64,000 bases of DNA from Metabacillus crassostreae (GTDB lineage: Bacteria; Bacillota; Bacilli; Bacillales; Bacillaceae): positions 868,001-932,000 of the forward strand of contig NZ_JAFBDU010000001.1 of the NCBI RefSeq assembly GCF_016908395.1. Reading direction: 5' to 3'. Of the stretch, positions 27,880 through 36,180 are shown in pieces (position 1 is the first letter of the stretch; every line of letters starts with the position of its first letter). A program made the translations under genes and the position numbers. The notes under the pieces were generated by a model. That model saw only the letters and a program-made list of their open reading frames with translations. It made no database searches and was not told where the DNA came from.

Positions 27880-28245
27880 TTAATTATCTATCTGAGTTAA
27901 TGACATTAACGAACCTAGATTTAATTCTTCACTTTCAATCACAATTGCAGTTAAACCCGAGTCTGACTTAGTTTCATGCCATTCTCCTTCTGTCCAAAAC
28001 ACAGCCTCCCCTGCATAAACTTCAACGTATTCTTCATTTTCACCTCTAACCTTCCCCTTCCCACTAACAATTATTAAGAGTTGAGGAACAACAGCTTGAT
28101 GATAGCCTATCACTCCATTCTCTTCTAAATACATACAGCCAACATGAGCAGGCTTAAGTGTATGAATAACACGAGACATAATAAAATTAGAATTAAAATG
28201 GTTAATTCTTTTGCCAACATCTTTACTAAATGAATAGATCTCCAT
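27880..28245 (-). CDS. Cupin-domain protein
   Basis: The 121-residue protein is a single cupin barrel. The first cupin motif is degenerate (GVIGYHQAVVPQLLIIVSGKG), and the second reads YAGEAVFWTEGEWHETKSDSG. One metal-type His is retained in each motif. Small cupins bind metabolites or act as isomerases or sensors; nothing here fixes the ligand. Its ribosome binding site is GGAGG. It is the first of the run of minus-strand single genes that follows. Confidence 0.75.
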   Translation of the reverse strand: MEIYSFSKDVGKRINHFNSNFIMSRVIHTLKPAHVGCMYLEENGVIGYHQAVVPQLLIIVSGKGKVRGENEEYVEVYAGEAVFWTEGEWHETKSDSGLTAIVIESEELNLGSLMSLTQIDN

Positions 28246-28408
28246 TTAATTCCTCCATGTTTTTATAAGATTAGATGGTATTACCGTTTTGTTGGTAAGC
28301 ATTTTTAAAAATATAAATAATACTTTTACCGTATTGCTAGTTCAAAACAAGGTGTCAACTGACGAAATCTATAAAACTCTTAAAAGGTATTCTCCGATCC
28401 ACAAAATA

Positions 28409-28618
28409 TTATCTAACCAAGAATAGAAAAACTGATGCAATGATAAAAATTATTCCGATAATAAAAAACCAAAAAGAATAACTATGTTTCTTAGTTCTTT
28501 CCAATTTTGTTTCAGTTTCAAAATTCATCCGTTGTTGTTCAAAACTTGAACCAATACCACTAATAATTCCTGAAAATATTATAAACGTCACACCAATTAA
28601 AAAAGTATATCCTTCCAA
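28409..28618 (-). CDS. Small two-helix membrane protein
   Basis: The 69-residue protein has two transmembrane segments (FLIGVTFIIFSGIISGIG and FWFFIIGIIFIIASVFLFL) joined by a charged loop (NFETETKLERTKKHS). TTG start after GAGGGGTGG. The function is unknown. It belongs to the accessory array. Confidence 0.65.
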   Translation of the reverse strand: MEGYTFLIGVTFIIFSGIISGIGSSFEQQRMNFETETKLERTKKHSYSFWFFIIGIIFIIASVFLFLVR

Positions 28619-28648
28619 AATACCACCCCTCTAAACCATTCTATTAGT

Positions 28649-29103
28649 TTATAAACTCACTATTCTCTTCTCACTTGCTTTTAGTTGAAAAATTAGAAAT
28701 AGCCTGAATAAAGTACATAAATATTTACTATCTTTAAAATCGCTAATTGGCTTCCAATACAATTTGAATGATACCCCATTATAGATTACAAATGGTGCCT
28801 CGCCACTTTTATATTCTTCATATGTAGAAAATACTTCAGTACCTTTTGTTAGGCTTACTTGCATAAAGGTTCCCGAACCACAAAGTATTGATTGTTTGTT
28901 TCTTGATTTCTCCTATTTTTTCACCGTTGGAATAATCATTTTCTATATTAGAGTTTCTTGAATAAATTAAACCGTCGCACTTTATTATATCGGCATCACT
29001 ATAATCATTAAGATTTCTTTTGCTGTTGGATTTTCCGTAGTAGCAGAACTACAACCAGTTATTAACAAAATAAACACAACATTAGAAAGAGATTTGATAC
29101 CAA
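28649..29103 (-). pseudogene. Frameshifted lipoprotein gene
   Basis: Reading the minus strand from about 29103 gives a lipoprotein-type start (SNVVFILLITGCSSATTENP). The frame then shifts near 29007 to NDYSDADIIKCDGLIYSRNS...EKIGEIKKQT..LWFGNLYASK, and shifts again near 28870 to VSLTKGTEVFSTYEEYKSGEA. These pieces join into the plan of a common Bacillus lipoprotein of unknown function (a D-A-D-I-I start, GEIKKQ, then a KGTxIYS end). No normal start codon is left. I read it as a decayed gene; the 71-residue open piece at its end is not an independent gene. Confidence 0.7.
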
Positions 29104-29143
29104 ATAATACCCCTCTTTTTCTTCCACACGAAAACTTAAGTTA

Positions 29144-29232
29144 ACCTGCTCCTTTTCTGTTATAAAAACAAAACGACCAGCCATTGAACTGATCGTAAAT
29201 TCTAGTTGTGTATTCTCACCCCGTTAATACTA
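29144..29232. repeat. Array repeat unit 1 (two cores and hairpin)
   Basis: Left core CCTGCTCC, hairpin ACGACCAG/CTGATCGT, right core CTCACCCCGTTAAT. It lies directly after the rluF-type stop codon on the minus strand. Confidence 0.7.
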
Positions 29233-29260
29233 TTAGTAAATTTTTCTATTAGCCACAAGT

Positions 29261-29956
29261 TCACTCTTCCTCCAGCTTTTTAAACAGCTCAACCCTTTCA
29301 TGCTCTGTTAGCTCACGCCATTCCCCTATAGGTAAATCGTTTAACTCTATGTTCATAATTCGAATCCGTACTAGTTGCTCGACATAATACCCATGAGCTT
29401 TAGACATTCTTCGGATTTGTCGATTGAGCCCTTGTGATAAAACAATTCGAAACACACAATCACTTATTCGTTCTACCTTACATGGCTTTGTAATCGTATT
29501 TAAAATTTCAACGCCATCAGACATCCCTCGTATGAATAAATCTGTTATCTGCTTGTCTACCGTGACAATATATTCTTTTTCATGATTATGCTCTGAACGT
29601 AAAATCTTATTTACAATATCTCCATCATTGGTTAGTAATATTAATCCTTGTGAGTCTTTATCTAGCCGACCTATCGGAAAAATGTGCTCTGGATAATTTA
29701 TAAATTCCATAATGTTGTTTTCCACATGTTTTGCTGCTGTACAAGTTATCCCTACCGGTTTATTCATAGCGATATATACTAAATCTGCTTTATCTTTAAT
29801 AGATTCTCCATCTATAAGCACAAGGTCACCTTCATTTACTTGATCTGTATGCTTAGCAGGAATTCCATTTATCGTTACTCTATTTGCTTCAATAACTCGT
29901 GCGGCCTCACGTCTAGAACAAAAACCCCTATTACTAATATATTTATTGATTCTCAT
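29261..29956 (-). CDS. rluF: 23S rRNA pseudouridine synthase, RluF/RluB-type
   Basis: The 231-residue protein has an S4 RNA-binding domain (MRINKYISNRGFCSRREAARVIE), then the RsuA-family catalytic domain with GRLDKDSQGLILLTNDG, in which the Asp is the catalytic residue, and LSQGLNRQIRRM near the end. It is predicted to convert a uridine of 23S rRNA to pseudouridine. The start at 29956 follows AAGGGAG by 9 bases. An array core lies just upstream (29984-30004). RluF is the best subfamily guess. Confidence 0.85.
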   Translation of the reverse strand: MRINKYISNRGFCSRREAARVIEANRVTINGIPAKHTDQVNEGDLVLIDGESIKDKADLVYIAMNKPVGITCTAAKHVENNIMEFINYPEHIFPIGRLDKDSQGLILLTNDGDIVNKILRSEHNHEKEYIVTVDKQITDLFIRGMSDGVEILNTITKPCKVERISDCVFRIVLSQGLNRQIRRMSKAHGYYVEQLVRIRIMNIELNDLPIGEWRELTEHERVELFKKLEEE

Positions 29957-30203
29957 GATGGACCGCTCCCTTCTACCTAATATACGCACTCCGTTAGTTG
30001 AACAGGAACTCATTAATTTTACTCATAATCTACTTTCTTCATGCTAATATCCCATTTCTAAGTTCTATTCTGTTCAAACACTTATTGATACTTATTATCC
30101 TTTGATTCTTCTAATACTTTAATTAAAATATAATTGATTTGTTGTGTTATTTAGAGTCGCACCCGATGGCAGATATAGTGGAAATGCGGTAAATCTTTCT
30201 CTT

Positions 30204-30524
30204 TTAGCAAGTTAATAATTCTTCTTTTGAAACAATACGCCATTCATTTGCTACAAGTTTGTCTATATAGTCATTGATACTAATTTCCTCTAATTCCATT
30301 GCAAGTGGATGTAGAGATACATAGCATTCATTTGTCTCATAATTTATAGTAACTTTTACAACCTCATATCCATTATGAAATCTTGAGTCAAATCCGGGGT
30401 CATCAATAATATCTCCTTTAACAGGGCGAATCGTTGATTCAAATGTTTTCATTACCATTTCAATACTATTATTTTCTTTTTGTTCTTTTGAAGATGTTAG
30501 AAAAATGAGCATTTTGATTTTCAT
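30204..30524 (-). CDS. Hypothetical protein
   Basis: The 106-residue soluble protein contains a segment GDIIDDPGFDSRFHNGYEVV and ends in two helices. AAAGGAG precedes the start. I do not recognise the family. A degenerate array core (TCGCACCCGATGG) sits about 50 bases after its stop. Confidence 0.6.
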   Translation of the reverse strand: MKIKMLIFLTSSKEQKENNSIEMVMKTFESTIRPVKGDIIDDPGFDSRFHNGYEVVKVTINYETNECYVSLHPLAMELEEISINDYIDKLVANEWRIVSKEELLTC

Positions 30525-30595
30525 TACTTTGTCTCCTTTATATCCCTGAATTTGTTAGTTATAGCTTATCTTATTCTCGGTTATTATTTAATTTT

Positions 30596-30658
30596 CCTGC
30601 TCCGTTAGTCAAAAAGCGACTGTTCTTATTGAACACTCGCACCCCGTTACTTTAAGTA
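30596..30658. repeat. Array repeat unit 2 (two cores and hairpin)
   Basis: Left core CCTGCTCCGTTAGTC, hairpin GCGACTGTTC/GAACACTCGC, right core GCACCCCGTTACTTTAAG. It is one of the clearest copies. Confidence 0.85.
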
Positions 30659-30691
30659 CAACTTTTCACAAACTCTTTCAATCAAATCAAA

Positions 30692-30835
30692 TTACCATAA
30701 CTTTTGAAGTTCACCAATAAATAACAATAGGATGTAACCACCTACAAATATAAATCCAAAGGTTAACCAGATTAAAAGTAGCCAACACACGGCAAAAAAA
30801 ATCTTTTCGAACCATTTACTGTTTATCCACTTCAC
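30692..30835 (-). CDS. 47-residue membrane protein
   Basis: GTG at 30835 is preceded by GGGGAGAAGG and opens a frame of 47 residues (MKWINSKWFEKIFFAVCWLL...), ending TAA at 30692. One long hydrophobic segment (about residues 12-42) could span the membrane once or twice. It lies between array units 2 and 3, in the place where each other interval of the array carries a gene. The function is unknown. Confidence 0.65.
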   Translation of the reverse strand: MKWINSKWFEKIFFAVCWLLLIWLTFGFIFVGGYILLLFIGELQKLW

Positions 30836-30899
30836 GCCTTCTCCCCATTCCCAAAATTGATATGAAGAAATGTCCTTATTGTAAAGTTAAACGAATTAA

Positions 30900-30960
30900 G
30901 CCCCGTTAGCACAAGAAGTGATTGCCCTCATGGCGCAATCGCACCCTATAGTTGAAGAAG
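30900..30960. repeat. Array repeat unit 3 (two cores and hairpin)
   Basis: Left core GCCCCGTTAGCACAAG, hairpin TGATTGC/GCGCAATCG, right core CGCACCCTATAGTTGAAGAA. Confidence 0.85.
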
Positions 30961-30980
30961 GACGATGGTCAATTTTATGG

Positions 30981-31673
30981 CTATCGTCCTTCTTTCCTGC
31001 TGTGCAGTATCGTACTATGCAACAAAAAGTCAGTTTCCTTAATGCCATTATTGCTGATAATTTCTTGGAACTTCTTCCTATTCGTCTGGTTCAAGGCATA
31101 GTCTATTAACTTTTCGTTATAACCCTTACTTCGTATTACTTTTATGATTTCATTAATTCTTGATTCTAAATTTCTGTTCATGTTTGTCTCAAGTTGAATC
31201 TCTAATGGGATGATAGGGAGTTCAATATCTTTGAATGGTATTAGTATTGTATGCTGCCAAATATGAGGGCCATTTTCCCAAAAACCTGAACCATTGATGT
31301 ACTCCTCGTTATTAACAGGTTGAATATTTGCAATTTCCAGCTTAACACCATCTACAAATAACCGAGAAAAGGTCCATTCATTGCTGGCATAATCAACGAA
31401 TTTCTTAACAGGCATAGCAGTCGTTGCTACCCAGGTTTCTATTCGTGTGTTTGGATCATTAGACTCCTCCATTAAATATTCACTTAAAATAAGTGCTATT
31501 TTATGAACTTGAATAGACTGGGGTACAAGTATGTCAATATCGCCTGGGGTAATATCGCATCCTTGTATTAATGAGCTTACAGAACCAGCGAAAACGAAAG
31601 GGATTCCCTCTTTGTCAATTTTCCTTGCAATTAACTCAACGACTTTCAAAACATCAACTGTTCTTTCAGCCAT
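30981..31673 (-). CDS. Nucleotidyltransferase-fold protein
   Basis: The 230-residue protein has an N-terminal helix, then FVFAGSVSSLIQGCDITPGDIDILV, which is the GSxxxxx..D-x-D pattern of minimal nucleotidyltransferases (DUF/NTP_transf class). The C-terminal part is helical. It may be an adenylyltransferase of the antibiotic-resistance or antitoxin (MNT) type, but no HEPN partner is nearby. It overlaps the upstream GNAT gene by 8 bases, so the two are coupled. Its last codons form one arm of the hairpin 30958-30990. Confidence 0.75.
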   Translation of the reverse strand: MAERTVDVLKVVELIARKIDKEGIPFVFAGSVSSLIQGCDITPGDIDILVPQSIQVHKIALILSEYLMEESNDPNTRIETWVATTAMPVKKFVDYASNEWTFSRLFVDGVKLEIANIQPVNNEEYINGSGFWENGPHIWQHTILIPFKDIELPIIPLEIQLETNMNRNLESRINEIIKVIRSKGYNEKLIDYALNQTNRKKFQEIISNNGIKETDFLLHSTILHSRKEGR

Positions 31674-32115
31674 ACGTGCCACCATCATTATTATCACAAT
31701 CTGTATGAACGTAAACCCAAGTTTTAAATTCTGCATTTTGACTTTCTAAATTCCACCCTGTCTTATTAAAATAATCATTAAAACTTGAATCTACCGGACA
31801 TAATGAAACCACTGGTAAATCATTTATCATCATTAACATCCTTTTTAACAGATCTTTACCACGAAAAGGTTTATCAATTGCAAATTGGTATAAAGAGATT
31901 TTGTTTTGCGTTTTCCTTCTATAAAAACGACAAGCTCCCACTACTTGACCTTCTAAAGTTGCCACTATCATTTGTTTTCGCATTATAGCTGCTTTGATAC
32001 CAAGAGGACATAAAAATTCTTCAGAATAAATTGAACTACGGTTTCGGTCTAAATGATCATTAAAGAAAGTCACAACTTCAGCGATATGAGTTGGTTTAGC
32101 TAAAGCTATTTGCAT
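31666..32115 (-). CDS. GNAT-family acetyltransferase
   Basis: The 149-residue protein has GNAT motif A in YQFAIDKPFRGKDLLKRMLMMI, preceded by VGACRFYRRK, and FNKTGW near the end. It is predicted to transfer an acetyl group from CoA; the substrate is unknown. It is translationally coupled to the nucleotidyltransferase gene downstream. It is one of two GNATs in the array. Confidence 0.8.
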   Translation of the reverse strand: MQIALAKPTHIAEVVTFFNDHLDRNRSSIYSEEFLCPLGIKAAIMRKQMIVATLEGQVVGACRFYRRKTQNKISLYQFAIDKPFRGKDLLKRMLMMINDLPVVSLCPVDSSFNDYFNKTGWNLESQNAEFKTWVYVHTDCDNNDGGTYG

Positions 32116-32150
32116 TTTCTTCCCCCACTAAAATTAATTAATAATTTTCC

Positions 32151-33092
32151 CTATACATTAAAAGGTAATATTTGTTCCTTAACTTTTAAGGCTACTTCAA
32201 AAGAATTCACTGCTTCTTCTAGAGCTATCCTTGTAGGAATTCCTCGTTGACAGCATTCAATAACATGTTTGATCGTTTCTTCGTAACAGTTTTGATTTTT
32301 TATCTCAATTTGTTCTACTTTGTCACTAGTATATAGATTAAAAGAGGACTCCACACGATCCTTAAATCCATCTTCCTTATACTTAATCGTTCCATGTTCG
32401 AATATGGCATCATAACAAACTGTAAACGGATGACCAAAGGGCATCATAGACGAACCTTCAACACTTACAATTGTTTCAGGGTATTTTAATAGAGAATGTA
32501 CATGTGACTGTCCTTTCTTTCCATTAACTCCTTGCGATACTATACCCTCCGGTATTCCCAATAGCCATGTAACAAAATCAAAATCATGAATCATTAAATC
32601 GGTACTTATTTTATGTAGACTTAAATCTCCCCATAACGGTGGTGTATTTCTTTTAATATGTAATGCTTTCAATTTACCTAACTCTTCTTTTTCAACGACA
32701 TCATTCAAATATTCGTAAGGTTGCTCAAATTTGATAAATTGATTAATATAAACCCTTTTTCCATATTTCTGTTCGGCTAATTTTATATCAATTGCATCCT
32801 CAATAGATAACGCGACAGGCGTTTCACAAAAAACTTGCTTACCATTCTTTAATGCCTCAATAACATGTTGCTTATGTACGGAACTAGGTAGACAAACATC
32901 GATCAAATCAATTTTAGGATCTTCAATGATCTCTCTAATATCGTTTGTTACATCAATTTGAAGTTCTTCTTGAAGACGCGATAATTTATTCGTATCCCTA
33001 CCAAAAATCTTTATATTTTTTATTTCACCCATTTTTTTATATAACTTAGCATGTTCGATACCGAAACCTGTTCCTAATATCCCTACATTCAT
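32151..33092 (-). CDS. Gfo/Idh/MocA-family oxidoreductase
   Basis: The 313-residue protein begins with a Rossmann motif (MNVGILGTGFGIEHAKLY). It includes DVCLPSSVHKQHVIEALKNG and the catalytic-region segment FCETPVAL, where the usual E-K-P is E-T-P, so the family's common Lys is replaced. It is probably an NAD(P)-dependent sugar or inositol-type dehydrogenase. ATG at 33092 follows AGGGAG by 7 bases. It is divergent from a WYL regulator across a perfect palindrome, which suggests control by that regulator. Confidence 0.85.
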   Translation of the reverse strand: MNVGILGTGFGIEHAKLYKKMGEIKNIKIFGRDTNKLSRLQEELQIDVTNDIREIIEDPKIDLIDVCLPSSVHKQHVIEALKNGKQVFCETPVALSIEDAIDIKLAEQKYGKRVYINQFIKFEQPYEYLNDVVEKEELGKLKALHIKRNTPPLWGDLSLHKISTDLMIHDFDFVTWLLGIPEGIVSQGVNGKKGQSHVHSLLKYPETIVSVEGSSMMPFGHPFTVCYDAIFEHGTIKYKEDGFKDRVESSFNLYTSDKVEQIEIKNQNCYEETIKHVIECCQRGIPTRIALEEAVNSFEVALKVKEQILPFNV

Positions 33093-33136
33093 TTTCATTC
33101 TCCCTTTCATCATGTAATATCAAAAGTATACCAACC

Positions 33137-33164
33137 TATTTATGACAACTGGTTGTCATAAATA
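33137..33164. promoter_or_regulatory. 28-bp perfect palindrome, probable operator
   Basis: Arms of 13 bases (TATTTATGACAAC and its complement) flank TG. It is midway between the divergent oxidoreductase and WYL regulator genes and is likely bound by the regulator. Confidence 0.8.
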
Positions 33165-33191
33165 TCTTTATTTAGAAGTGAGGGGTCCATT

Positions 33192-34142
33192 TTGAAGATT
33201 CATCGATTAATTTCGATTCTCTTGTTAGTAGAGTCGAGAGGATCAATTAAAGCAAATGAATTAGCAGAAAAACTAGAAGTCTCCGAGAGAACAATTTACC
33301 GAGATATAGATACATTATGCGAAGCAGGGATTCCATTAACAACCACTACAGGACCTAAAGGTGGCGTCCAACTGATGGATGGATATTCAACTGGAATCAG
33401 TAATCTTAATGATGAAGATTATATAAACTTATATCTTAGTGGTATAGGGGTACAACCTGTTAAAGAGAGTAATATGTCTATTAAATTGAGTAACACTTTG
33501 ATGAAGTTGCAAAATAATATGCCTACAAAACTCAGTAATAATCTAGAGACTTTAAAGAATAGATTTCATTTTGATGAAAGCCCTTGGTGGGGGAAAGAGA
33601 ATAAACTCCTGAATATTGACATGCTTTTGTTATCAGTATTCAAATCAAGAGTCATCGCTATTACCTATAGAAAGTTTAACGGAGAATCCTCAAAAAGACT
33701 TGTACATCCTTACGGGATTGTAGTCAAGCAATTAGATTGGTATTTAATCGGATATTGTGTGCAGGGGAAAAAGGTTAAAACGTTTAAATGCGAACGTATA
33801 GTTAAGGCGGATATTACTGTTGAAGAATTTGAAATTTTAAATGACTTTTCACTGCAGGATTACTGGACTATCAGTCAGCAATCATTTGTTCAAACATGTG
33901 TAGAAACTGAATATTATCCAGTTCAATTGAAGATTCCAAAAATACATACAGAACTACTTTCAGAATTTGAAATTATATGCATAGACGAAAAAGAAGACGA
34001 ATTACTTGCTACCATTAATATGTACGGATTTGATCATGCTCTAGAAAATATTTCTTACATTGAAATTATAGAACCTTTGGAACTAAGATCTTCTATTAAC
34101 CATTCACTTCTTCAAATACTAAAAAAGTACAACAGACCATAA
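33192..34142 (+). CDS. HTH and WYL-domain transcriptional regulator (YafY-like)
   Basis: The 316-residue protein has an HTH_11-type domain at residues 1-60 (RLISILLLVESRGSIKANEL, VSERTIYRDIDTLCEAGIPL) and a WYL domain at about 140-225 (ITYRKF..SSKRLVHPYGIV..DWYLIGY). WYL regulators sense small ligands or nucleic acids. The start is TTG at 33192, with AGTGAGGGG upstream. The 28-bp palindrome lies 28 bases upstream. It likely controls itself and the Gfo/Idh/MocA gene. Confidence 0.88.
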   Translation: MKIHRLISILLLVESRGSIKANELAEKLEVSERTIYRDIDTLCEAGIPLTTTTGPKGGVQLMDGYSTGISNLNDEDYINLYLSGIGVQPVKESNMSIKLSNTLMKLQNNMPTKLSNNLETLKNRFHFDESPWWGKENKLLNIDMLLLSVFKSRVIAITYRKFNGESSKRLVHPYGIVVKQLDWYLIGYCVQGKKVKTFKCERIVKADITVEEFEILNDFSLQDYWTISQQSFVQTCVETEYYPVQLKIPKIHTELLSEFEIICIDEKEDELLATINMYGFDHALENISYIEIIEPLELRSSINHSLLQILKKYNRP

Positions 34143-34157
34143 TGTCTGTCAGTAATT

Positions 34158-34193
34158 AAAACAAAAACTCTTCTTACAGAGTTTTTGTTTTTT
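34158..34193 (+). terminator. Terminator after the WYL regulator
   Basis: AAAACAAAAACTCT pairs with AGAGTTTTTGTTTT around 6 bases. Confidence 0.9.
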
Positions 34194-34270
34194 AAAAGAA
34201 ACGCTCGCCTTCTCCTTGCACAACTTCCCTTTTATTTGCAGCATAACACCTGATAATATAAAATAACTAA

Positions 34271-34480
34271 CTTATGGTTACTCAACCATAGCCCCCGTTA
34301 CTTTAAGTATATTCTTTCACAAAGTTAGGAAGAAGAGACATTGTTTGAATGCACAGTATACTTGTACTATGTATCAAATGACCGAGTTAAGAATTAACTG
34401 CTAGTTGAACTATAGCCCCCGTTTGTTGTTTAAGATTCTTCCCTACTTTTAGGTAAACATCCATTAGTGTAAGTACATTC
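34271..34480. repeat. Array cores and a partial long-repeat copy
   Basis: Two cores (GCCCCCGTTACTTTAAG at 34291, GCCCCCGTTTGTTGTTTAAG at 34415) and a third weak one near 34460 lie here. The first follows hairpin TATGGTT/AACCATA. The DNA from 34299 to 34382 resembles the left half of the long repeat found six times further on. No gene is visible between 34143 and 34607. Confidence 0.6.
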
Positions 34481-34607
34481 CTTGACAAGCCTATTCATAG
34501 TAAACAATCTCTTCTGATGTATAAACCTCAATAATACAGCCATTTCAAGCATTGCTAAATCTTCATTTGTTTGGAAAGTGTAGCAGTTTAGCACATAAAT
34601 CTATATC

Positions 34608-35051
34608 CTATTCATCTGCTTCTATAGAAGATTCATCTATTGCATATATTGCTGCCCGATTCTTAATAGTTTTTTTAGGTTTTCCATTAGGTAGCATAAC
34701 TTGTTTTACGTTAACAAATGGTTTGACTCGGCCAACATAATTGTTATTGAATTCCCTACCAATCTGTGCTTTTATTGCACTAGGTTTTCCGGAATATACC
34801 ATATCTATCTCCCTATATGTTCTTGATGCTTTGTTTAAATCAAATTCTTCTCTTTGAGCTTTTACGAATTCCGATACTTCTTCAAAAATAACTTTTCTTA
34901 ACTCTGAATTTGACAAGGATGTAGCTGGAATTAATCCATAATGCTTGTTTAACACATCATTAACTAAGATACTAACGCTCACACCTAGCTGTTCAGCTTC
35001 GTTAGTAAGTGTTTCTTCTAATTCCTGGTTTGGATAGAATTGTATTCTAAT
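34608..35051 (-). CDS. Ribbon-helix-helix-type regulator with a likely ATT start codon
   Basis: The usual-codon frame begins at 34982, but the same frame extends upstream to an ATT at 35051 that stands 8 bases after a perfect AAGGAGG. The extended N-terminus (IRIQFYPNQELEETLTNEAE...VSVSILVNDVLNKHYG) is exactly the missing strand and helices of a ribbon-helix-helix domain. The full product has about 147 residues. The C-terminal 90 residues are basic and unassigned. A sigma-A promoter and paired half-sites lie upstream, suggesting self-repression. ATT is a rare start, or may be a mutated ATG. Confidence 0.7.
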   Translation of the reverse strand: MRIQFYPNQELEETLTNEAEQLGVSVSILVNDVLNKHYGLIPATSLSNSELRKVIFEEVSEFVKAQREEFDLNKASRTYREIDMVYSGKPSAIKAQIGREFNNNYVGRVKPFVNVKQVMLPNGKPKKTIKNRAAIYAIDESSIEADE

Positions 35052-35072
35052 TTTAAATACCTCCTTAATATA

Positions 35073-35131
35073 TATGAGTATTAGCTACTGCACTCAGTAT
35101 ACATGGTATGAGTGGTGAGGTCAACACTCAC
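35073..35131 (-). promoter_or_regulatory. Sigma-A promoter with paired inverted half-sites
   Basis: On the minus strand TTGACC (35124-35119) and TATACT (35101-35096) are 17 bases apart. Four half-sites, alternating TATGAGT and ACTCA, at 35073, 35092, 35107 and 35125, straddle the promoter as two inverted repeats. Confidence 0.7.
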
Positions 35132-35345
35132 ATTTAATTTAAGATTATTAAAAGAAGTAAAGAGATATTGACTCATTTACCTATTGCTATATCAAATTTT
35201 GCTACATTATTTTCTTTATATTTCAACATAAAAGGATGAGAAATAAGTTCTTATCCTTCAAATCTGTTTTCTGCTTTGAATCTACATTTATACGTGAAAG
35301 GTTACTGCACAATATGCTAAGAGCTGATAGATCCTTCTTCAACTA

Positions 35346-35413
35346 ACCTGCAACATTACTTCAACAAGAAAAAGCCAATCTCCTTCTTGAAGATTAGCAC
35401 CCCTTTAGCTTAA
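35346..35413. repeat. Array repeat unit (two cores and hairpin)
   Basis: Left core CCTGCAACATTACTTCAACA, hairpin GCCAATCT/AGATTAGC, right core GCACCCCTTTAGCTTAATAA, just after the NUDIX stop. The rest of the gap 35132-35345 shows nothing I can support. Confidence 0.75.
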
Positions 35414-35422
35414 TAAGAATTC

Positions 35423-35983
35423 TTACTTCTTCACTAGATTTTCTGCCATAAAATTTTTTGCCATAAAATAAGCATTTGCAGTAAATAGCTGTGTATTAAT
35501 TTTATTTGTAATTATTTGATTTCCTAAATTATCAAAATCAAATAACTTAACATTTATCTCTTCTGTATCATCTAAGTCTTGCTCATACGCCTTGAATGCT
35601 TCCAGTATTAGAAATGTCTTTACTTTATTGTTTTGTGTTGCTGGATTTATCATAAATTCACCCAAGAAAATAGGACTTCTCAAAGAAGTGTAACCTGTCT
35701 CTTCCTTTACTTCTCTAATTAACCCTTCTTCGTCTGTTTCATTTCCTTCCTTTTTTCCAGCAGGGACTTCTAAGAAAAAATCTTCCCCTGCATAACGATA
35801 TTGTTCAACCAGTACAATCTGGTTTTCTTTTGTTATTACAACCGAATTTACCCAATCAGAATATTCATTGACATAATAATCATCAATCACTATACCATTC
35901 GGAAGTTGACAACTATCTTTTCTAATATTCCCGAAAGGGCTTTTATGCAAATACTCTGATTTTAGCCATTTCCATTTTTCCAT
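35423..35983 (-). CDS. NUDIX hydrolase (ADP-ribose pyrophosphatase type)
   Basis: The 186-residue protein has a complete Nudix box at about residues 77-99 (GKKEGN..E..REVKEETGY), with the metal-binding REVKEE, after VEQYRYAGEDFFLEVPAG. The QYRY and E-P-A-G features favour ADP-sugar pyrophosphatases. It would hydrolyse a nucleoside diphosphate linked to another group; the real substrate is not known. Start ATG follows GGAGG. Confidence 0.88.
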   Translation of the reverse strand: MEKWKWLKSEYLHKSPFGNIRKDSCQLPNGIVIDDYYVNEYSDWVNSVVITKENQIVLVEQYRYAGEDFFLEVPAGKKEGNETDEEGLIREVKEETGYTSLRSPIFLGEFMINPATQNNKVKTFLILEAFKAYEQDLDDTEEINVKLFDFDNLGNQIITNKINTQLFTANAYFMAKNFMAENLVKK

Positions 35984-36090
35984 AGTGAGCCTCCAAAATT
36001 TTTTACACTTTTTAATAATCTTATCATTTGTTATTAAACAATCCTGACATTTTGTTTTACATTAATTTCCTATTTGTTGGCATAGAAAAA

Positions 36091-36172
36091 AGCACCCCTT
36101 GAAGAAGGAATGCTCCGTTAGTGAAAAAGCGACTGATGTTCTTATTTAACACTCGCACCCGTTTGTTGAAGA
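36091..36172. repeat. Array repeat unit (three core-like segments and hairpin)
   Basis: AGCACCCCTTGAAGAAGG, TGCTCCGTTAGTGAA and CGCACCCGTTTGTTGAAG surround hairpin GCGACTGATGTT/AACACTCGC. The preceding 35 bases match those before the unit at 46028. Confidence 0.8.
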
Positions 36173-36180
36173 ACAAAGAA

